6,037 nucleotides of DNA, taken from the NCBI GenBank assembly GCA_023417665.1, contig JAEZFA010000318.1, positions 1 to 6,037 of the forward strand. The letters are read 5' to 3'. The translations under genes were made by a program, and so were the position numbers. The notes below the pieces were generated by a model that saw only the letters and a list, made by a program, of their open reading frames with translations, did not search any database and was not told the origin of the DNA. This DNA is from Pseudomonadota bacterium (GTDB lineage: Bacteria; Pseudomonadota; Alphaproteobacteria; Rhizobiales; Xanthobacteraceae). Shown here piece after piece: positions 1 through 5,337 of the stretch (positions are counted from its first letter, which is position 1; every line of letters starts with the position of its first letter).

Positions 1-530
1 TGCGCGGCAAGGCGCCCTTCCCGTTCGATCTGCTTTACTGGAATTCGGACTCGACGCGGCTGCCGGCCGCGAACCACTCGTTCTACCTTCGCAACTGCTA
101 TCTCGAGAACAAGCTCTCCGCCGGCAAGATGGTGGTCGACAACGTGCGGCTCGATCTCGGCAAGGTGAAGGTGCCGGTTTACAACCTCGCCACGCGCGAG
201 GATCACATCGCGCCGCCGCAGTCGGTATTCCTCGGCTCCAGCTTCTTCGGCGGGCCGGTGCGTTTCGTGCTCGGCGGCTCGGGCCACATCGCGGGCGTCG
301 TGAACCCGCCCGAGAAGAAGAAATATTCGTTCTGGACCGGCGGCCCTGCCGACGGCGAACTCGACAAGTGGTTCGAGAATGCCATCGAGCACAAAGGCTC
401 GTGGTGGACCGACTGGCTCGCCTGGCTCAAGGAGATCGACCGTCGCGAAGTTCCGGCGCGCGTTCCGGGCGAAGGCGCGCTCCCTGCGATCGAGGATGCG
501 CCGGGACGCTATGTGAAGATCAGGGCCTAG
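1..530 (+). CDS. phaC: Class I polyhydroxyalkanoate synthase, C-terminal part (5' end outside window)
   Basis: This enzyme polymerises (R)-3-hydroxyacyl-CoA into PHA storage polyester at the granule surface. Reading is open from the window edge in the frame starting at base 3, giving 175 residues before the TAG at 528-530; class I synthases are near 600 residues, so about the last third is visible. Numbering from base 3, the family-typical start FDLLYWNSDSTRLP (8-21) is followed by NHSFYLRNCYLENKLSAGKM (24-43). The catalytic Asp is in REDHIAP (D67) and the catalytic His in SGHIAGVVNPP (H95). Their 28-residue spacing matches Asp480/His508 of the Cupriavidus necator enzyme. The nucleophilic Cys of the lipase-like box lies upstream and cannot be checked. 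The Trp-rich stretch WWTDWLAWL near 134-142 is typical of the C-terminus. An internal ATG at 129 is not the start, because conserved sequence continues upstream of it. The gene ends 6 bp from the stop of the convergent acetyltransferase gene. Confidence 0.95.
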   Translation, partial: RGKAPFPFDLLYWNSDSTRLPAANHSFYLRNCYLENKLSAGKMVVDNVRLDLGKVKVPVYNLATREDHIAPPQSVFLGSSFFGGPVRFVLGGSGHIAGVVNPPEKKKYSFWTGGPADGELDKWFENAIEHKGSWWTDWLAWLKEIDRREVPARVPGEGALPAIEDAPGRYVKIRA

Positions 531-536
531 CCTGCA

Positions 537-1319
537 CTACAGCGCTTTCGGCCCGTAGCGACGCAACTGATCGTAAGTCTCGAAGCCAAGCCGCCGGTAA
601 ACCGGCTCGCCGAACTTGCTCGCCTGCAAGGTCACGACTTTCGCGCCGCGTGCGAAGGCCATGTTCGTCGTGACCGTCGTCATCAGCGTGCCGAGACCCT
701 GCCGCTCTACATCGGGACGCGAGCCGATCCAGTAAAGTCCCGCACCCTCGCCGCTCATCAGCGCAAAGCCTGCCGCCACCGGCTCCTCGCCGCGATAGGC
801 AACCGCGCCGAGAATGTCTTCGTGCAGCAGCGCGTCTGGCTTCGAGAACATCGCGCGCATGTGCCGCTCGGGCAGCACCACCGAATAGGCGGCGGCACTG
901 GCTTCGACGAAATCATGCACATGCTGCAGGGTCGTGATCGGCACGACGCGAACGCCTTCCGGTGTTGCCCGTTCGGGTAGCGGCCGGACCACCGACATGC
1001 AGGGCATGCCGAAGCGTTCCTCGTATTCATTGGCGCGCAGGTAGTCTTCGAGATCGCCGTCCTGCTTCCCGATCACCGTGAAGGTGAACATGCGCTTCTT
1101 CGGCGCGAAGAACGCACGCGCCGCCTCGTCCATGTCTTTGGGCTTCACGTCGAGCGTGTTGCGCGCGCCGGCGTTCCAATAGCTGCCGGGAACGCCGGTC
1201 GCTCCCGCGACGAGGAAAATACCGTCCCGGTCGTAAACCTCGCAGGGATCCTGAAAGGTGGCGTGAACGCGGATCGATTCCAGATAGTTTTCGTTGGAGA
1301 GGCGTTCGACTTCGTTCAT
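537..1319 (-). CDS. GNAT-family N-acetyltransferase (two-domain, substrate unknown)
   Basis: This 260-residue protein ends in a GNAT (acetyl-CoA-dependent N-acyltransferase) domain at roughly 122-260. The acetyl-CoA pyrophosphate loop (motif A) is visible as ERQGLGTLM (205-213); the family pattern is Q/R-x-x-G-x-G/A, so the first position is Glu here. The typical C-terminal strand-helix follows as LQASKFGEPVYRRLGF (231-246). Residues 1-115 do not show a clear motif A and may be a degenerate second GNAT fold or a family-specific N-terminal region; FFAPKKRMFTFTV (70-82) resembles a beta strand in that part. The substrate cannot be read from sequence. The ATG at 1319-1317 was chosen because the reading is full length, although the preceding bases show only a weak purine-rich stretch and no good Shine-Dalgarno. 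The gene is divergent from the hydratase gene and convergent with phaC, so it is probably monocistronic. Confidence 0.85.
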   Translation of the reverse strand: MNEVERLSNENYLESIRVHATFQDPCEVYDRDGIFLVAGATGVPGSYWNAGARNTLDVKPKDMDEAARAFFAPKKRMFTFTVIGKQDGDLEDYLRANEYEERFGMPCMSVVRPLPERATPEGVRVVPITTLQHVHDFVEASAAAYSVVLPERHMRAMFSKPDALLHEDILGAVAYRGEEPVAAGFALMSGEGAGLYWIGSRPDVERQGLGTLMTTVTTNMAFARGAKVVTLQASKFGEPVYRRLGFETYDQLRRYGPKAL

Positions 1320-1448
1320 TGCGCTCTGCGGAATTGAGATGCTTTCGTGACGCTACGGATAGCGCGCTTTCCCCTGACCGGAAGCGGATTATTGCGCGGC
1401 GGCGCGTCCACTCATAGTCTGCGCGAAAATCTCCCAAGGAAAAAATCG
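1320..1448. promoter_or_regulatory. Divergent intergenic region between acetyltransferase and hydratase genes
   Basis: This 129-bp spacer must hold the promoters for both the minus-strand acetyltransferase gene and the plus-strand hydratase-hydrolase pair, because the two genes point away from each other. The best plus-strand candidate I can see is TTGCGC (1392-1397) and CATAGT (1413-1418), but the 15-bp spacing is shorter than optimal and the match is modest. No convincing inverted-repeat operator was found. The regulatory assignment rests on gene orientation, not on a strong motif. Confidence 0.4.
1436..1440 (+). promoter_or_regulatory. Ribosome binding site deciding the hydratase start
   Basis: AAGGA lies 8 nt upstream of the ATG at 1449. 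This supports ATG 1449 over the in-frame GTG at 1347. The GTG would add 34 residues without family similarity, read through the divergent promoter region. Confidence 0.75.
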
Positions 1449-1916
1449 ATGTCCAAGGAAACGCTCACTGTCGACCAGATCAAGGCGCGCATCGGCCAGA
1501 ACATCGGCACCTCGAAATGGTTCGAGGTTGGCCAGAACCGCATCAACGAATTTGCCGATGCCACCGAAGATCATCAGTTCATTCACGTCGATGAAGCGCG
1601 CGCCAAGGCGGAAACGCCGTTCGGCGGCACCATCGCCCACGGTTTCCTTACGCTCTCGCTGCTTGCGCCAATGGGCTACGACGCGCTGCCTTCGATTGCG
1701 AACCGCGCCATGGGCATCAATTACGGCCTCGACAAAGTGCGCTTCCTCAATCCGGTGCGCGCGGGCTCCAAGGTGCGCGGGCATTACAAGCTGATGGACG
1801 TGACGCAGCGCTCGGAAAAAGAGCTCCTGTTCAAATACGAGGTGACGGTCGAGATCGAGGGACAACAGCGCCCCGCTTTGATCGCGGAGTCGCTCGGCAT
1901 GGCCGTGCTGCAATGA
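1449..1916 (+). CDS. MaoC/NodN-type (R)-specific enoyl-CoA hydratase
   Basis: This 155-residue single hot-dog-fold protein belongs to the MaoC dehydratase family, whose members reversibly hydrate trans-2-enoyl-CoA to (R)-3-hydroxyacyl-CoA. The hydratase-2 catalytic motif is present as FADATEDHQFIHVDEARA (35-52), with Asp41 and His46 as the expected pair. It is followed by GGTIAHGFLTLSL (59-71) and INYGLDKVRFLNPV (90-103). From memory these match the Mycobacterium tuberculosis Rv0130 hydratase and rhizobial NodN group more closely than PhaJ proper. Length fits the family. The start is fixed by the AAGGA ribosome binding site. The stop codon TGA (1914-1916) overlaps the next gene's ATG, so the two are probably translationally coupled. 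The acyl chain length used cannot be inferred. It may serve fatty acid breakdown, PHA precursor supply or a specialised acyl-CoA route; the first two are guesses from family and from the nearby phaC. Confidence 0.9.
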   Translation: MSKETLTVDQIKARIGQNIGTSKWFEVGQNRINEFADATEDHQFIHVDEARAKAETPFGGTIAHGFLTLSLLAPMGYDALPSIANRAMGINYGLDKVRFLNPVRAGSKVRGHYKLMDVTQRSEKELLFKYEVTVEIEGQQRPALIAESLGMAVLQ

Positions 1917-2806
1917 ACGACCCCTTGATGGACCTCATCGCGGGATCGGGCGCGACCAGCCCCGACCCGCTGCTTTCCATCACGACCCGCGTCGAGCACA
2001 AGTTTGCCGATAACGATGGCGTGAAGATTCATTACGCCGCGCTCGGGCAAGGCCCGCTCGCCGTGATGATGCACGGCTTTCCCGATCACTGGCTGACCTG
2101 GCGCCACCAGATCGACGCGCTGTCGAAGCAGTTTCGCGTCTGCGCGATCTCGATGCGCGGTTACGAGCGCAGCGACAAGCCGGCAGGCGTCGAGAACTAT
2201 TCGATGCGCAAGCTGGTCGGCGATTGCGCGACGGTGATCGCCGCCGAGGGCGCGGCAAAAGCCGTGATCATCGGACACGACTGGGGCGGCGCCACCGCCT
2301 GGAACGTCGGCATGCGCCGGCCCGACCTCACCGAGCGGCTGATCGTCCTGAACATGCCCCACCCCTGGACGCTCGCGAAGGTGCTCGCGAAAAACCCGGA
2401 GCAGCAGAAGAACTCGCAATATGCGCGCAACTTCCAGGACCCGGAATTTTACAAGCAGATTTCGCTGGAGCGGCTCGGCGCCTGGGTGAGCGATCCGGAA
2501 GCACGGAAGCTGCACCTGCAGGCGATGCAGCAATCCAACATACAGTGCATGCTGCACTATTATCAGGCGAACTATCCGGTCCCGCCTTATGTCGCCCCGA
2601 CTGCCCCGCCGCCATCGGTCAAGGCGCCGACCCTGCTGATCCACGGCATGGAAGACAAGGCGTTGCTTTCCGAAGGCCTGAACGGTGTTTGGAACTTCGT
2701 CGAGCAGGATTTCACGCTCGCAACCATCCCGGGTGCCGGCCATTTCGTGCAGCAGGACGCGGCCGACGCCGTCAGCCGGACCATGCTCGCCTGGCTGAAC
2801 CGCTAG
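1913..2806 (+). CDS. Alpha/beta hydrolase, epoxide-hydrolase type with Asp nucleophile
   Basis: This 297-residue alpha/beta hydrolase shows the oxyanion-hole motif HGFPDHW (54-60), RGYERSDKP (82-90) and the nucleophile elbow GHDWGG (121-126) with Asp123. The probable acid is Asp248 in GMEDKAL and the catalytic His is His277 in GAGHFVQ. An Asp nucleophile followed by Trp-Gly-Gly is the pattern of soluble epoxide hydrolases and some haloalkane dehalogenases. The RxxR that follows the nucleophile in fluoroacetate dehalogenases is absent. The cap region includes HYYQANYP (215-222), where epoxide hydrolases carry an epoxide-activating Tyr, so Tyr216 or Tyr217 is a candidate; a Pro-rich hinge (222-239) then leads back to the core. 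I favour epoxide hydrolase over dehalogenase, with unknown substrate. No Shine-Dalgarno precedes the ATG, and the ATGA overlap with the hydratase stop implies translational coupling. An extra N-terminal segment of about 25 residues precedes the conserved core. Confidence 0.88.
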   Translation: MNDPLMDLIAGSGATSPDPLLSITTRVEHKFADNDGVKIHYAALGQGPLAVMMHGFPDHWLTWRHQIDALSKQFRVCAISMRGYERSDKPAGVENYSMRKLVGDCATVIAAEGAAKAVIIGHDWGGATAWNVGMRRPDLTERLIVLNMPHPWTLAKVLAKNPEQQKNSQYARNFQDPEFYKQISLERLGAWVSDPEARKLHLQAMQQSNIQCMLHYYQANYPVPPYVAPTAPPPSVKAPTLLIHGMEDKALLSEGLNGVWNFVEQDFTLATIPGAGHFVQQDAADAVSRTMLAWLNR

Positions 2807-2911
2807 GCATCGGGTTCGGGCCGTTCACACGCGATTGATCGGACGCGTCTTCTCAAGCGGCGGCGAGCGCCCTAGGATTATCGGAACAGACAATCCGTAA
2901 AGGGAATCGTC
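2807..2911 (+). promoter_or_regulatory. Spacer upstream of the TPR gene pair, with a ribosome binding site
   Basis: This 105-bp gap separates the hydrolase stop from the first TPR gene and probably holds the TPR promoter. An inverted repeat ACGCG (2829-2833) / CGCGT (2844-2848) around a 10-nt loop could be a weak terminator for the upstream pair, but no T-run follows it. A possible -10-like TAGGAT (2873-2878) has no good -35 at normal spacing. The ribosome binding site AAAGGGA (2899-2905) is clear and sits 7 nt (counted from GGG) before ATG 2912. Confidence 0.4.
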
Positions 2912-3454
2912 ATGCGCCGTCCGCGCCTTGCGGCACTTCTGGTTGCGCTTGCCCTCCTCGCGCCGGGCATGGCTTCGGCGCAGACGCCCGACGATTGCTA
3001 CAAGGCGGGGCTCCAGGACGACGATCAGGAACTGATCCGCATCTGCACCCGGGTACTGGAGAAAGGCGGCCTCGAGGGCACCCTGCTTTCGACCACGCTC
3101 TCCAATCGCGGCCTCGGTTACCTGCGCAACAAGGAATACGACAAGGCGATCGTCGATTTCTCCGAAGCGATCCTCGTCAATCCGAAAAATCCTTTCGCCT
3201 TCGACAATCGCGGCGATGCCTGGCGCGAAAAGGGCAACTACGAGCGGGCGCTGGCCGACTATAACGAAGCGCTCGCCATCGAGCCGACCTTCACCAGCGC
3301 ATTGCTCAATCGTGGCATTACCCACGAACTCTCGGGCGACACCCGGAAGGCGCGCGACGACTATCAGGCGGCACTGGATCAGAAAGGCACGCGCGCCATC
3401 GACGACTGGGCGCGCAAGCAGGCGAAAAGCCGGCTCGACAAACTCGGGCGCTGA
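2912..3454 (+). CDS. Exported tetratricopeptide-repeat protein, first of a tandem pair
   Basis: This 180-residue protein begins with a Sec signal peptide: basic MRRPR, a Leu/Ala-rich core (6-18) and a likely signal peptidase I site after ASA (cleavage A23-Q24). The mature part holds three consecutive 34-residue TPR units at about 60-93, 94-127 and 128-161. Each carries an (N)RG signature at the same place (65-67, 99-101, 133-135), with consensus Ala, Phe/Tyr and Ala positions; Pro at position 32 is present in the first two. TPRs form helical scaffolds for protein contacts, so a role in a periplasmic assembly is plausible but unproven. Two Cys residues precede the repeats (C29 and C45), and both are kept in the neighbouring paralogue, so a disulfide in the oxidising periplasm is possible. 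No catalytic domain is visible. The next gene starts 30 bp downstream, which implies an operon. The name and partner are unknown. Confidence 0.85.
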   Translation: MRRPRLAALLVALALLAPGMASAQTPDDCYKAGLQDDDQELIRICTRVLEKGGLEGTLLSTTLSNRGLGYLRNKEYDKAIVDFSEAILVNPKNPFAFDNRGDAWREKGNYERALADYNEALAIEPTFTSALLNRGITHELSGDTRKARDDYQAALDQKGTRAIDDWARKQAKSRLDKLGR

Positions 3455-3484
3455 CGCGCCGCACGACAACGTGGGAAAGCGATA

Positions 3485-4186
3485 ATGAAAAAGTCCTCAG
3501 GCCTCGCATTTGCAATCTTGCTCTCGGCTGCCCTGCCCGCTGCGGCGCAGACGTCAAACGATTGCTATCAGGCAACGCTCAAGACCGACGATCAGGCGAT
3601 CATCCGCATCTGCACGCAGGCGCTCGACCGCGGCGGTCTCGACGATCGTACCCGCTCGATCACGCTTTCGAACCGCGGCCTCGGCTATCTGCGCAGCAAG
3701 GACTACGACAAGTCGATCATCGATTTCTCGGAGGCGCTGCTGATCAATCCGAAGAACGCGTTCTCGTTCAATTTCCGCGGCGAAGCCTGGCGCGAGAAAG
3801 GCAATTTCGACCGTGCGCTCGCGGATTTCGAGGATGCGCTCGAGATCGATGCCGGCTTCACCGCGGCACTTTACAATCGCGGCCTTACCTTCGAGCGGCA
3901 AGGCAATCCGACCGCGGCGCGCGCGGAATACCAGAAAGCCGTCGCCACCAAAGGCGACCGCGCGATCGACACCTGGGCCCGCGACCGCGCCCGAGAGCGC
4001 CTTACCGCGCTCGGCGACGGGCCGCAGCAACAGCAACAACAGCAGCAACAACAACAGACCCAGCGCGATCGTGACGATCGCGACGATCGCGACGACGATC
4101 GTTCGCCACGGCAGCAGCCGCAGCAGCAGCAACAGAACAACGAGCCCGGCCGCGGCAGCGAAGGCAGCTATCAGCGGCGGCGCTAA
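3485..4186 (+). CDS. Exported tetratricopeptide-repeat protein with Gln/Arg/Asp-rich tail, second of the pair
   Basis: This 233-residue paralogue of the upstream gene is about 60% identical over 157 ungapped residues by hand count (94 matches). It has a signal peptide (KK, hydrophobic core 7-17, likely cleavage A21-Q22) and the same Cys pair (C27, C43). Three TPR units lie at about 58-91, 92-125 and 126-159, with NRG-type signatures at 63, 97 and 131. From about residue 178 it departs completely from its sibling. The tail has eleven Gln (181-191), an Arg/Asp stretch (194-206), a second Gln-rich segment (210-217) and NNEPGRGSEG ending in RRR. The tail is predicted to be disordered and is built partly on short DNA repeats. 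A GGGAAAG ribosome binding site (3473-3479) precedes the ATG. The gene probably shares a transcript with its sibling and ends 1 bp from the stop of argC. Function is unknown; a scaffold or envelope-associated role is inference. Confidence 0.85.
   Translation: MKKSSGLAFAILLSAALPAAAQTSNDCYQATLKTDDQAIIRICTQALDRGGLDDRTRSITLSNRGLGYLRSKDYDKSIIDFSEALLINPKNAFSFNFRGEAWREKGNFDRALADFEDALEIDAGFTAALYNRGLTFERQGNPTAARAEYQKAVATKGDRAIDTWARDRARERLTALGDGPQQQQQQQQQQQTQRDRDDRDDRDDDRSPRQQPQQQQQNNEPGRGSEGSYQRRR
4025..4057 (+). repeat. CAG/CAA tract encoding eleven consecutive glutamines
   Basis: Eleven in-frame CAR codons (CAG and CAA mixed) encode Gln181-191 of the second TPR protein. The codon mixture makes the DNA tract imperfect, which should lower slippage compared with a pure repeat. 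Any change by whole codons would alter tail length without a frameshift. Confidence 0.9.
4067..4102 (+). repeat. Tandem 9-bp units GATCGYGAC encoding Asp-Arg-Asp
   Basis: Three adjacent 9-bp units (4067-4075, 4076-4084, 4085-4093) read GATCGTGAC, GATCGCGAC and GATCGCGAC. A partly degraded related unit, GACGATCGT, follows at 4094-4102. In the reading frame they give DRD repeated, making a strongly charged Arg/Asp segment directly after the Gln tract. The unit length is a multiple of three, so copy-number change would keep the frame. Confidence 0.85.
4112..4135 (+). repeat. Second Gln-rich CAG tract (QQPQQQQQ)
   Basis: Eight codons encode Gln210-211, Pro212 and Gln213-217 near the C-terminus of the second TPR protein, mostly CAG with one CAA. 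It is separate from the eleven-Gln tract and lies after the Arg/Asp segment. Confidence 0.85.
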
Positions 4187-4187
4187 C

Positions 4188-5243
4188 TCACGGAAAGAGA
4201 GCGATCTGGTCGAGGCCGGTGGTTTCCGGCAGGCCGAGCATGACGTTCATATTCTGCACGGCCTGCCCCGACGCGCCCTTCACGAGATTGTCGAGCGTCG
4301 AAATGACGATCGCGGTTCCCGTGCGGCGGTCAGCGACGACGCCGATATAGGTCATGTTCGAGCCGCGTACATGCCGTGACTGCGGGACCATGCCGTAATC
4401 CAGTACCCGCACGAAGGGCTGCCCGGAATAGAAATCGGCAAGGATGCGCTGCAACTGCTCGGCACTCGTCGAACCGGACATCTTCACGTAATGCGTCGCA
4501 TAGATGCCGCGGTTCATCGGAATCAGATGCGCCGTAAAGCTCGGCATCACCGGCCGGCTTGCCGCATCGGAAAATTCCTGATCGAGCTCCGCCATGTGCC
4601 GGTGGCCGCCGACGCCATAAGCGTGCATGCCTTCGGAGACTTCGGAAAACAGCATATCCTCTTTCGCCGAGCGACCGGCACCCGTCATGCCGGATTTCGA
4701 GTCGATGATGATGACGTCGGTTTCGATCGCGCCCGCCTCGATCAGCGGCACGATCGCGAGGATGGAGGTCGAGGTGTAGCAGCCCGGATTGGCGACGAGC
4801 CGCGCGCCCTTGATCTGGTCGCGATAGAGCTCAACGAGGCCATAGACCGCCTCCTTCTGCAATTCGGTGGCCTGATGCGCGTGGCCATACCAGCGCTCAT
4901 AGGCAATCGGATCGCGTATGCGGAAATCGGCAGAAAGATCGATCACCTTCAGTTTCGGCGCCTTCTCCAGCAGTTCCTTGATGACCTTCTGCGTGGTGCC
5001 ATGCGGCAGCGCGCAGAACACGAGATCGACCGAGGCCGGGTCGAGTTCTTCGATGGTGATGAGCTTCGGCAGCTCAATCCCGAAGAACTGCGGATAGACG
5101 CTCGCCATGGTCTTGCCGGCCTTGCGGTCGGCCGTCAGCGCGACGATTTCCGCGTTCGGGTGGCGCAAAAGCAGGCGCAAGAGTTCGGCGCCGGTGTATC
5201 CCGAAGCACCGAGAATCGCGATCCGCGTTTTTGTACCGCTCAT
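4188..5243 (-). CDS. argC: N-acetyl-gamma-glutamyl-phosphate reductase
   Basis: ArgC catalyses the NADPH-dependent reduction of N-acetyl-glutamyl-5-phosphate to the semialdehyde, the third step of arginine biosynthesis in the cytoplasm. The 351-residue product fits the longer type 1 ArgC form. The N-terminal Rossmann nucleotide-binding loop is ILGASGYTGAELLRLLLRHP (10-29). The catalytic Cys is in VANPGCYTS (C155), and the conserved GVGGHRHMAEL (211-221) holds the catalytic-site His (H214/H216). SKSGMTGAGRSA (182-193) and LIPMNRGIYAT (240-250) are family hallmarks, so all key residues appear intact. ATG 5243-5241 is supported by AGGA 8 nt upstream. It lies downstream of speB on the same strand with a 94-bp gap, and from memory this pairing occurs in Rhizobiales near ribosomal protein genes. 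Its stop is 1 bp from that of the convergent TPR gene. Confidence 0.97.
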   Translation of the reverse strand: MSGTKTRIAILGASGYTGAELLRLLLRHPNAEIVALTADRKAGKTMASVYPQFFGIELPKLITIEELDPASVDLVFCALPHGTTQKVIKELLEKAPKLKVIDLSADFRIRDPIAYERWYGHAHQATELQKEAVYGLVELYRDQIKGARLVANPGCYTSTSILAIVPLIEAGAIETDVIIIDSKSGMTGAGRSAKEDMLFSEVSEGMHAYGVGGHRHMAELDQEFSDAASRPVMPSFTAHLIPMNRGIYATHYVKMSGSTSAEQLQRILADFYSGQPFVRVLDYGMVPQSRHVRGSNMTYIGVVADRRTGTAIVISTLDNLVKGASGQAVQNMNVMLGLPETTGLDQIALFP

Positions 5244-5251
5244 TGGTCAAT

Positions 5252-5255
5252 TCCT
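5252..5255 (-). promoter_or_regulatory. Ribosome binding site of argC
   Basis: Read on the minus strand, AGGA lies 8 nt before the argC ATG, which supports the chosen start. Confidence 0.7.
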
Positions 5256-5337
5256 GATTGAAGGCTGCGAGGCTTACCCGAAATGACGCCCGGACGAAAG
5301 ACTCCCCGCGTCGCGATCGGGAAAACCGCCTGCCCCC
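5256..5337 (-). other. speB-argC spacer, no clear terminator
   Basis: Most of the 94-bp gap between the speB stop and the argC start lies here. I see no stem-loop followed by a T-run on the minus strand. A 4-bp CCCG/CGGG pairing around a 9-nt loop near 5307-5323 is too weak to call. No convincing promoter is visible either, so read-through from speB into argC is the simpler reading. Confidence 0.35.

Noticed and set aside
1347..1448. N-terminal extension of the hydratase from GTG 1347
   Set aside because: The 34 added residues lack family similarity, and the AAGGA site fits ATG 1449 better.
1784..2743. Long minus-strand open frame (319 codons) opposite the hydratase and hydrolase genes
   Set aside because: It is the mirror of two well-supported genes in GC-rich DNA and shows no family motif; its composition (Arg, His and Val rich) is typical of antisense frames.
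1913..2806. Fluoroacetate dehalogenase identity for the hydrolase
   Set aside because: The Asp nucleophile is followed by Trp-Gly-Gly, not the Arg-x-x-Arg expected for that enzyme.
2883..2911. GGAAC ... CGTC resembling a general-stress ECF (EcfG) promoter before the first TPR gene
   Set aside because: The spacing is 20 nt instead of 16-17, the -10 is CGTC rather than CGTT, and the -10 abuts the ATG, so transcription would start inside the gene.
2825..3469. Minus-strand open frame of 214 codons opposite the first TPR gene
   Set aside because: It covers a TPR gene with a signal peptide, ribosome binding site and a paralogue. The antisense frame has no motif of its own, and the similar antisense frame at 3554-4132 is explained by the duplication.
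4025..4135. CAG/CAA and 9-bp arrays as a CRISPR or origin iteron array
   Set aside because: The units are in frame within a coding gene, have no spacers and are far too short; they are explained as low-complexity protein sequence.
4215..4230. GCCGG / CCGGC stem with a 6-nt loop as a terminator for the TPR genes
   Set aside because: It lies in the argC coding sequence, has only 5 bp and is not followed by a T-run.
4491..5261. Plus-strand open frame of 256 codons opposite argC
   Set aside because: argC is unambiguous, and the plus-strand product has no recognisable domain.
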